Shown: piece by piece, positions 15,270-21,029 of the stretch
Numbering within the stretch: the stretch's first letter is position 1
Layout of the letters: every line of letters begins with the position of its first letter
Assembly: GCA_014377905.1 (NCBI GenBank)
Contig: JACMOQ010000066.1
Location: 1-21,029, forward strand
Source of the DNA: Acetobacteraceae bacterium
GTDB lineage: Bacteria; Pseudomonadota; Alphaproteobacteria; Acetobacterales; Acetobacteraceae
DNA: 21,029 nt
Reading direction: 5' to 3'
Notes under the pieces: model-generated
What the model was told of the DNA's origin: nothing
What the model saw: the letters and a program-made list of their open reading frames with translations, nothing else
The model's database searches: none
Program-made: the position numbers and the translations under genes

Positions 15270-16102
15270 CGCCGTTTGAAGCCTTTGCCATCGCGGTTTT
15301 GCAAGGCACGACCGAACTTTTTCCGGTTTCGAGCCTCGGCCATGCGGTCGTGGTCCCGGCGGTGCTGCATTGGTCGCTCGATCAGAAATCGGCGGCGTTC
15401 CTGCCCTTTATCGTGCTGCTGCATACCGGGACGGCTACTGCGCTGCTGGCGTTTTTCTGGCGTGACTGGTGGGCGCTTGTCTGCGGGGTGCTGGGTATCG
15501 GCGACGATGACGCGGTGAACGCGGCGCGCCGACGGTTCGTGCTGATCGTGATCGCCACCATCCCGGCGGTGATATTGGGCTTCACCCTGCAGAATTTTGT
15601 CCGCAGCCTGTTTGCAACCCCGATGCTCGCGGCGGGGATGCTGGTGCTGAATGGGTTCATGCTGCTGTTTGGCGAAAGGCTGCGGCGGCGTGGCGGGGAC
15701 CGGGTGCTATCCGACCTCAATGGCTGGGACGCGCTGGCGATCGGCTGCTGGCAATGCCTGGCGTTAATCCCAGGTCTGTCGCGTGCGGGCGCGACAATGG
15801 TCGGCGGGCTGCTGCGTGGGGTGAACCATAGCGATAGCGCGCATTTTTCGTTCTTGATCGCGACCCCGATCATTATCGGCGCAACCGTGCTGGAGGCCCG
15901 GCATCTGCTGGGCACGGCGGTGCCGCCCGGCACGTTCGGGCTTGCCGCTGCCGCGGCCGTGGTCGCCGGGATTGTCGCCTACGCAACAACCTGGTTCCTG
16001 ATGCGCTATTTCCGCAATCATGATGACTGGGCGCTGAACCCGTTCGCCTATTACTGCATCGTTGTGGGCGCCGGGGCATTGGCCTGGTTGAAATTCGCCT
16101 GA
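15266..16102 (+). CDS. uppP: Undecaprenyl-diphosphatase UppP (BacA family)
   Basis: The 278-aa polytopic membrane protein has both UppP signatures: the QxxxE motif in LQGTTELFPVSSLGH (Q13, E17, S22-S23, H26) and PGLSRAGAT (169-177, with R173). UppP removes the distal phosphate of undecaprenyl diphosphate on the periplasmic side, recycling the lipid carrier for peptidoglycan and glycan export. The motif differs slightly from the usual TEFLPVSSTGH (ELFP instead of EFLP, L24 instead of S/T). The start overlaps the HMA gene stop by four bases; the stop overlaps the next start by one base (TGATG). Confidence 0.92.
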   Translation: MTPFEAFAIAVLQGTTELFPVSSLGHAVVVPAVLHWSLDQKSAAFLPFIVLLHTGTATALLAFFWRDWWALVCGVLGIGDDDAVNAARRRFVLIVIATIPAVILGFTLQNFVRSLFATPMLAAGMLVLNGFMLLFGERLRRRGGDRVLSDLNGWDALAIGCWQCLALIPGLSRAGATMVGGLLRGVNHSDSAHFSFLIATPIIIGATVLEARHLLGTAVPPGTFGLAAAAAVVAGIVAYATTWFLMRYFRNHDDWALNPFAYYCIVVGAGALAWLKFA

Positions 16103-17280
16103 TGGCCGGCCCCCTCGAGGGTATCCGCGTCGTCGATCTAACCAGCATCGTGCTGGGGCCGTACGGCACCCAGATGCTAGGCGATGCGGGTGCCGACATT
16201 ATTAAGGTCGAACCACCGGGCGGGGAGATGACCCGCGCGATTGGGCCGCACCGGTCGCCGGACCAGAGCGCCTATTACGCCAACCTCAACCGCAACAAAC
16301 GCAGCCTGGTGCTGGATCTGAAGTTGGCCCCCGCACGCGCGGCGCTGCTGCGGGTAATCGATGGCGCGGATGTGTTCGTCCACAATATGCGGGCGGGTGC
16401 GGCGGCACGCTTGGGGCTGGACGCCACGACCTTGCTGGCGCGCTGCCCGAGGCTGATCCACGCGTCGGCCAGCGGATTCCGCCTCGGCAGTTCCAAGCAG
16501 GATGATCCTGCATTCGACGATCTGATCCAGGGCATGTGTGGGCTGGCCGCACTGAATGGCGCTGGCACCGGCGCGGATGGGCCGCGCTACGTGCCGAGCG
16601 TGATGGCCGACAAAATCAGCGGGCACACGCTGGCGACCGCGATCACCATGGCGCTGTTTGCCCGCGAACGGTCAGGCGTTGGCCAGGCACTGCACGTGCC
16701 GATGCTGGATACGATGCTGGCGTTTCTGCTACCCGAACATCTCTGGGGCAAGACCATTGACGACGCCGAGGCTGGGCTGGGCTATCCCCGCCTGCTGACC
16801 CCGCATCGCCGGCCTTATGCGACCAAGGATGGCTATCTGTGCATCATCGCGGCCACCGATGATCAGTGGCAGCGCCTGTTCACCGTGCTCGGCCGCGCGG
16901 AACTGATCGTCGATCCGCGCTTTGCCGATCTTGCCACCCGCACCACCCATATCGACGCGCTCTATGGCGTGGTGGCCGACATGCTGCCGACCCGAACCAC
17001 CGCGGAATGGCTGACCGAACTCGCCCGCGCCGATTTGCCGCACGGGCCGGCGCATACGCTCGAAAGCCTGTTTGACGATCCGTATCTTGTCGAAATCGGC
17101 GCCTTTCCGCGCTTTCAGCACCCGACCGAGGGCGAGATCACCATGATCGCGCCTGCGGTCGATTTTTCCAGCACGCCGTTGGCGATCCGCAGCGGCGCGC
17201 CCGGTCTGGGGGCGCATTCTGCCGAGATTCTGCGCGAGGCGGGGCTGAGCGAGGCCGAAATCAGCGGGCTTGCGGCGTGA
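16102..17280 (+). CDS. CaiB/BaiF family (class III) CoA-transferase
   Basis: At 392 aa this has the usual length. N-terminal features GIRVVDLTSIVLGPYGTQMLGD-like, ADIIKVEPPGGE (31-42) and NRNKRSLVLDL (63-73) are classical. The catalytic aspartate is expected at D139 in AFDDLIQGMCGL, where family members have YDxxxQAxSG. Class III transferases move CoA between carboxylates through an Asp-anhydride/thioester path. The acid pair cannot be read from sequence; succinyl-CoA-dependent activation of a dicarboxylate or branched acid is common. It overlaps uppP by one base at its start and the SGNH gene by four at its end (GTGA). Confidence 0.93.
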   Translation: MAGPLEGIRVVDLTSIVLGPYGTQMLGDAGADIIKVEPPGGEMTRAIGPHRSPDQSAYYANLNRNKRSLVLDLKLAPARAALLRVIDGADVFVHNMRAGAAARLGLDATTLLARCPRLIHASASGFRLGSSKQDDPAFDDLIQGMCGLAALNGAGTGADGPRYVPSVMADKISGHTLATAITMALFARERSGVGQALHVPMLDTMLAFLLPEHLWGKTIDDAEAGLGYPRLLTPHRRPYATKDGYLCIIAATDDQWQRLFTVLGRAELIVDPRFADLATRTTHIDALYGVVADMLPTRTTAEWLTELARADLPHGPAHTLESLFDDPYLVEIGAFPRFQHPTEGEITMIAPAVDFSSTPLAIRSGAPGLGAHSAEILREAGLSEAEISGLAA

Positions 17281-18053
17281 GCATCGGGCGGCGAGCGGCG
17301 GTTTTTGGCGGCATCGCGCTCGCGGCATGTCCTGCTGAGGCCGCCCCACTGGCGGCGGTGCCGATCGACCGGCTGCAAACCAAATGGTGGCGGCTAAAGC
17401 ACGAGGCCAAACTGCGCGAAAAGCAGGCCGGTCCGGTCGATCTGGTGTTTTTGGGGGATTCAATCACCGAAAACTACGAGAAATCGGCCGCCCCAGCCAT
17501 CGCCGATTTTCGCCCGGTCTGGCAGCGCTTTTATGGCGATCGCCGCGCGCTTAATCTCGGCTTCGCGGGCGATGCGACCAGCCATTTGTTGTGGCGGATG
17601 ATGAATGGCGAAATCGACGGAATTTCGCCGAAAGCGGTAGTCATTCTAATCGGTGCCAATAATCTCGGGCGCGCGCATTGGCCGACCGCCGATAACGTCG
17701 CCGGGATTGCCGCGGTGGTAGCGACCGCGCGGCAGAAACTGCCGAAGACGCAGATTTTGCTGTTGGGGATATTGCCGAGCGTGCGCAGCGCCTGGGCGAG
17801 CCAGACAACGGCGGAGGTGAACGCCGCTTTGGCCAAACGCTATGCGACGGGGCACGAGGCGATGGTGACCTATCGCGATGTTGGCCATGTGCTGGAACGT
17901 GGCGGTCTGGCCGATCCGGCGTTGTTTTACGACACGAACCTGTCACCGCCCGAACCGGCTTTGCATCCCTCCCCCGAAGGAATGGCCCGGATTGCTGCGG
18001 CGATCGAGCCGGTTCTGGCGGGGATGATGGGAGACCGGAGGCATGGCAGCTAG
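17277..18053 (+). CDS. SGNH/GDSL hydrolase family protein, probable exported lipoprotein
   Basis: The 258-aa protein starts at a GTG overlapping the CoA-transferase stop. The N-terminus MSIGRRAAVFGG has a twin-arginine pair, and IALAAC ends in a lipobox (LAAC, Cys18), so a lipidated exported esterase is likely; AEA-A is an alternative cleavage site. SGNH blocks: S62 in LGDSIT, G98 in LGFAGD, N128 in IGANN, and H230 in ALHPSPEGM. The block V aspartate, normally three residues before His (DxxH), is Pro227, with Glu at 226. The likeness is to platelet-activating-factor acetylhydrolase-type GDSL esterases. A fragment resembling an acyltransferase-3 N-terminus follows directly, which hints at a past AT3/SGNH pair. 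Confidence 0.87.
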   Translation: MSIGRRAAVFGGIALAACPAEAAPLAAVPIDRLQTKWWRLKHEAKLREKQAGPVDLVFLGDSITENYEKSAAPAIADFRPVWQRFYGDRRALNLGFAGDATSHLLWRMMNGEIDGISPKAVVILIGANNLGRAHWPTADNVAGIAAVVATARQKLPKTQILLLGILPSVRSAWASQTTAEVNAALAKRYATGHEAMVTYRDVGHVLERGGLADPALFYDTNLSPPEPALHPSPEGMARIAAAIEPVLAGMMGDRRHGS

Positions 18054-18126
18054 GCACCAGCACGACCCCATTGCCGCACTGACCGGTCTGCGCGGAATGG
18101 GGGGCAGGCGACGCCATGACGGATAG
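18043..18126 (+). pseudogene. 27-codon ORF, possible remnant of an acyltransferase-3 gene
   Basis: ATG at 18043 overlaps the end of the SGNH gene. GGGAG lies 9 nt upstream, and a second GGAG lies 2 nt upstream. Residues 10-18 read IAALTGLRG followed by M; integral-membrane acyltransferase-3 proteins commonly begin with ...ALTGLRGIAAL within their first 10-20 residues. The likeness stops after LRGM, where the frame runs Gly/Arg-rich to TAG inside the next gene. This is what a deletion from just after the N-terminus would leave. It may be chance, or a short translated leader coupling the two flanking genes. Confidence 0.35.
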
Positions 18127-19549
18127 GCATTTCATCCGGTTCGTGTTTCTGGCCGTATTCGCAGTTCTCGCCTTCATCGGACCGGCGACGGATCAGTTGG
18201 TCAATCCCAATATGTCCAGCAGGCTGGCCTTGGCATTGGAAATGGTCGAGGACCACGCGGTTACCATCGATCGTTTCGCTCCCTATACGATCGACAAAGC
18301 GTCCTATCAGGGCCATTTCTATTCCGACAAAGCTCCGGGGATGGCGTTTCTGGTGGCGCCGTTGCTGGCGCTGCTGCGCGCGCCACTTGTCGCGTTAGGC
18401 ATCGATACCACCAGTTCGCTGTCAGGCCCGGATATAAATCACGTCCAGGCACCCGGGTTTTACATCTTTGCGATGCGGATCGGCATCCTGTTCGTCAGCA
18501 CGCTGGCAACCGCCGGCGCGGCGGCGATGCTGTTTCAGCTTTGCCGCGACCTGCGGGCAAGCCGCAACGGCGCTTTATTCGCGAGCTTTGCCTGGGCATT
18601 CGCCACCCCGATGCTGGGCTGGGCTACCAGCTTTTTCGGGCACGCTACCGCCGCCAGCCTGCTGGTGACCGGTCTCGCGCTGGTGGTGCGGGCAAACCTT
18701 GCAGAAGTGTTGCCAGGGCGGGATTTTCGCCGGGGTCTGTTGGCCGGCTTCGCGCTCGGGCTGGTTTTTGTCGTCGAGTTTACCACCGGGCCAGCTTTGG
18801 TCTGCATCGCGGTTCTGGGCCTGTTCTATGCCCGAGGCCGCCCGCTGTTGCTGGCCGGCGCGATGGTCGGCGGACTTGCGCCACTGATCCTGCTACTGGT
18901 GTACAATCAAAACGCTTTCGGCGCGCCGCTCCATCTCGGCTATGCCAACGTGGTTGATTTCGCTGGCATGCAGACCGGATGGTTCGGCGTTTCGCGGCCC
19001 GATCCGCATATCGCGTGGGAGGTGCTGTTCGGTGCATCGCGCGGCCTGGTATGGATTTCGCCTTTTCTGCTGCTTGCCCCGCTCGCCTATGTCATGGCGT
19101 GGCGCGAAATGCCGCGGGGCGTGGTGCTGGTGTTGCTGGCAGTGCCGGTGCTGTTCCTGCTGATTAATGCCGGATACGCCTATTGGGATGGCGGCTGGTC
19201 AACCGGCCCGCGTCACCTGACGCCGGGACTCGCGTTTGCCTGCGTGCCGTTCGCCGCTTTGTGGGACCGTGGCGGACGCGGGCTCCGGCTGCTGGCCGCG
19301 GGCGCGGTCGGCGCCAGCGCTGTGCTGTCGCTGTCGTGTGCGATGGTGGACATGACCAGCCGGCCATTGCCCGACGGGGTTAACACCGTGTTCGACAGCA
19401 TCCTGCCGCGGCTGGCGGCTGGCGATTTCCACAACAGTCTTACCGAGGGCGGCCCGAACAGCTTCTTGACCCTTCTGGCCCTGCCGGTCATCGTCTATTG
19501 CGCCGGCGTTCTTGCAGGGCTGACCCGAAATGCGGCGCGCGCGCGTTGA
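18116..19549 (+). CDS. Polytopic membrane protein, GT-C glycosyltransferase-like
   Basis: The 477-aa protein has about ten hydrophobic helices (roughly residues 8-22, 76-95, 115-140, 150-172, 177-193, 206-236, 243-263, 312-328, 334-352, 392-410, 449-468). A first extracytoplasmic loop carries GHFYSDKAPG (66-75), and a later loop carries DGGWSTGPRHLTPGL (358-371). I associate both motifs with uncharacterised family-39-like, lipid-carrier-dependent glycosyltransferases, which use polyprenyl-phosphate sugars on the periplasmic side. An acidic pair as in ArnT is not obvious in the first loop (E42-D46 are candidates), so enzyme activity is inferred only. AGG 8 nt before the ATG at 18116 supports the start. 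UppP, three genes upstream, recycles the same class of carrier. Confidence 0.6.
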   Translation: MTDRHFIRFVFLAVFAVLAFIGPATDQLVNPNMSSRLALALEMVEDHAVTIDRFAPYTIDKASYQGHFYSDKAPGMAFLVAPLLALLRAPLVALGIDTTSSLSGPDINHVQAPGFYIFAMRIGILFVSTLATAGAAAMLFQLCRDLRASRNGALFASFAWAFATPMLGWATSFFGHATAASLLVTGLALVVRANLAEVLPGRDFRRGLLAGFALGLVFVVEFTTGPALVCIAVLGLFYARGRPLLLAGAMVGGLAPLILLLVYNQNAFGAPLHLGYANVVDFAGMQTGWFGVSRPDPHIAWEVLFGASRGLVWISPFLLLAPLAYVMAWREMPRGVVLVLLAVPVLFLLINAGYAYWDGGWSTGPRHLTPGLAFACVPFAALWDRGGRGLRLLAAGAVGASAVLSLSCAMVDMTSRPLPDGVNTVFDSILPRLAAGDFHNSLTEGGPNSFLTLLALPVIVYCAGVLAGLTRNAARAR

Positions 19550-19569
19550 TTGACAGGATGAACCCCACA

Positions 19570-20931
19570 ATGCCGACGATCATCGAAACCCTCGCCACCT
19601 ATGCCGCCGAACAGAGCCACACCGCCTTATCGGCCGATGTCACCCACCACGCCAAACGTGCGGTCATCGATTGGTTTGCAGCCCTGTTGCCCGGATCGGT
19701 GCTGCCCCCGGCGCGCATGCTGGCCGAGGGTCTGGCCGATGAGCTCGATCACGGCCGGGCCATCGTTTATGGCAGCAATCGACGCGCGAGCCTGCGGGCG
19801 GCCGCTCTGATCAACGCCACCGCCAGCCACACCATCGAATTCGACGACATCTTCCGTGACGCCGTCTACCATCCCGGCTGCCCGGTGATCGGTGCTGGAC
19901 TCGCCGCCGCCCAGGCGCGGGGCGCCAACGGGGGGGCGCTGTTGCGGGCAATTGTGGTCGGTTACGAGATTTCGACCCGCATTGGGGTCGCCGTTCAGCC
20001 ATCGCATTACCGGTTCTGGCATACCACCGGCACTGTTGGCACGTTCGGCGCGGCGGCCTCGGTCGCCAGCATTCTGGGTGCCACCGCCGGGCAAACCGCC
20101 CACGCGCTGGCCAATGCCGGCACCTTTGCCGCCGCTTTGCAGCAGGCGTTCCGATCGGATGCAATGTCCAAACCGCTCCATGCCGGGCATGCCGCCGATG
20201 CCGGGGCAATGGCAGCGTTGGGGGCGGCGCGCGGCATGACGGGGGCGTTGGATGTGCTGGAAGGGGCCGCAGGTTTTGGGGCGGCCATGTCGGTCAACCC
20301 AAACTGGACGGCCGCCACCGACGGGCTAGGATCGCGGCATAACATCACCGCGATGACCTTCAAAAACCATGGCTGCTGCGGGCATTGTTTTGCCGCGATC
20401 GACGCCGCCCTGGCGATGCAGGCGGCACATGGCTTCCGCCATCAGGATATCGCCAGGATCGCCGTGGGCGGCTACCAGGCGACGTTCGATGTCACCGGAC
20501 GAAAATCGGTTTCTACTGAGTTCGAGGGCCGTTTCAGCACCCCCTTTACCGTGGCGACCGCCTTGGTTCATGGCAGTGTGCGGCTAGTGGCCTTCACCCC
20601 GGATCGGCTTGCGGACCCGGACGTGCAGGCGCTGATGGCCAGGATCGATGTCACCGTCGATCCGGGTTGTGCAGCCGCCTTCCCAGGCGCGCGGTCGGCG
20701 CGGGTGACGATTACGTTGAACGATGGCCGCGCCTTCAGCCACTTCCAGCCGCACCGCAAGGGCGATCCGGAAGATCCGCTGACGGATGCGGAGCTTGAGG
20801 CAAAATTCCTCGAACTTGCCGGCCCCGTGGTCGGTGATGCCGCCGCGCGCGCATTGCTGGCCGAGCTTTGGGCGATCGATACGCTTGCTGACGTTCAACT
20901 GGCGCCGGTGGTGTTGCGACGGGCAGCGTAG
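19570..20931 (+). CDS. MmgE/PrpD family protein
   Basis: The 453-aa protein matches the MmgE/PrpD fold (2-methylcitrate dehydratase, itaconate decarboxylase and relatives). The signature HTIEFDDIFRDAVYHPG is present, along with later GYEISTRIG and the Cys/His-bearing FKNHGCCGHCFAAIDA. AEFEGRFSTPFTVA-type sequence (here TEFEGRFSTPFTVA) and the C-terminal NDGRAFSH...KGDPEDPLTDAEL complete the family pattern. The substrate is unknown; members here need not act in the propionate cycle, since no prpB/prpC is nearby. ATG 19570 is preferred, with AGGA 11 nt upstream; the ATG at 19558 is in frame but has AGG touching it. It follows the membrane protein by 20 bp. Confidence 0.9.
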   Translation: MPTIIETLATYAAEQSHTALSADVTHHAKRAVIDWFAALLPGSVLPPARMLAEGLADELDHGRAIVYGSNRRASLRAAALINATASHTIEFDDIFRDAVYHPGCPVIGAGLAAAQARGANGGALLRAIVVGYEISTRIGVAVQPSHYRFWHTTGTVGTFGAAASVASILGATAGQTAHALANAGTFAAALQQAFRSDAMSKPLHAGHAADAGAMAALGAARGMTGALDVLEGAAGFGAAMSVNPNWTAATDGLGSRHNITAMTFKNHGCCGHCFAAIDAALAMQAAHGFRHQDIARIAVGGYQATFDVTGRKSVSTEFEGRFSTPFTVATALVHGSVRLVAFTPDRLADPDVQALMARIDVTVDPGCAAAFPGARSARVTITLNDGRAFSHFQPHRKGDPEDPLTDAELEAKFLELAGPVVGDAAARALLAELWAIDTLADVQLAPVVLRRAA

Positions 20932-20953
20932 GCAAGGCGTTCTTTCAGTGGAC

Positions 20954-21026
20954 AAAAGGAGTAACTGCTCCGGTTCTCGAAAGAGAGTGCGCCAGGAAGG
21001 ATGGGGGTAGAAACCACTCCTTTTTT
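20954..21026 (+). terminator. Structured, T-tract-ended element 3' of the MmgE/PrpD gene
   Basis: AAAAGGAGT (20954-20962) is complementary to ACTCCTTTT (21016-21024), which is inside a run of six T at 21021-21026. Between them lies a hairpin TCTC-GAAA-GAGA with a GNRA loop (20975-20986). GGAGT (20958-20962) can instead pair locally with GCTCC (20967-20971). A terminator for the plus-strand operon is the simplest reading. The two exclusive pairings could also mean a regulated element. The window ends before its right side can be judged. Confidence 0.45.
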
Positions 21027-21029
21027 GAA

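Noticed and set aside
1..21029. Defence island, prophage, CRISPR array, insertion sequence or biosynthetic cluster
   Set aside because: No transposase, integrase, nuclease-defence, capsid or cas gene, no spaced repeat array and no synthase module was seen. The genes are typical chromosomal metabolic and housekeeping families.

Overview
The window is about 21 kb of GC-rich, densely coding chromosome from a Gram-negative bacterium, most likely an alphaproteobacterium. Rhodospirillales/Acetobacteraceae is my best guess: it rests on gene content, on the style of the SARP-like regulator with TPRs, and on a T-tract plus TTCTTT/AAAGAA palindrome that I remember as common between genes in that family. 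No rRNA, tRNA, CRISPR array, integrase or transposase is visible. The gene set is metabolic, envelope and housekeeping rather than a mobile island.

Left part (1-5.9 kb). The window opens inside an enoyl-CoA hydratase-family gene that is followed by a fatty-acyl-CoA ligase, a small acyl-CoA activation/modification unit. A double inverted repeat separates it from a convergent DUF6065-like gene. A 565-bp non-coding-looking gap follows. It holds a 30-codon ORF with a near-consensus Shine-Dalgarno sequence on the minus strand, a compound palindrome just after that ORF, and an AT-rich block of 11-bp-spaced direct repeats. The repeats sit just upstream of a 688-aa SARP/BTAD-TolB-TPR transcriptional regulator on the plus strand.

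Middle (5.9-12.8 kb). comM (minus) and an EAL-domain c-di-GMP phosphodiesterase (plus) are divergent. The EAL gene runs tail to tail, with overlapping stop codons, into a btuB-type TonB receptor. btuB is preceded by a clear cobalamin riboswitch. A PaaI-type thioesterase diverges from btuB and overlaps the end of ruvX. A minus-strand run copA - SDR - arfB - ruvX links copper export, a dehydrogenase, ribosome rescue and a Holliday-junction resolvase family member.

Right part (15-21 kb). A plus-strand run diverges from copA: CopZ-like HMA protein - uppP (undecaprenyl-diphosphatase) - family III CoA-transferase - SGNH/GDSL esterase with lipobox - GT-C-like membrane protein - MmgE/PrpD protein. 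The first four genes are joined by 1-4 base overlaps, so translational coupling is likely. Between the SGNH gene and the membrane protein lies a 27-codon ORF whose middle reads like the start of an acyltransferase-3 protein (ALTGLRG). This suggests a lost AT3 partner of the SGNH esterase. The last 98 bp hold a structured, T-tract-ended element.

Themes are acyl-CoA metabolism (hydratase, ligase, thioesterase, SDR, CaiB, PrpD), envelope lipid-carrier and glycan functions (UppP, GT-C, SGNH), and copper and B12 handling. The most original signals are the regulator/direct-repeat/small-ORF locus at 3.4-3.9 kb, the AT3 remnant near 18.05 kb, and the structured 3' end. None of these could be checked against databases here.
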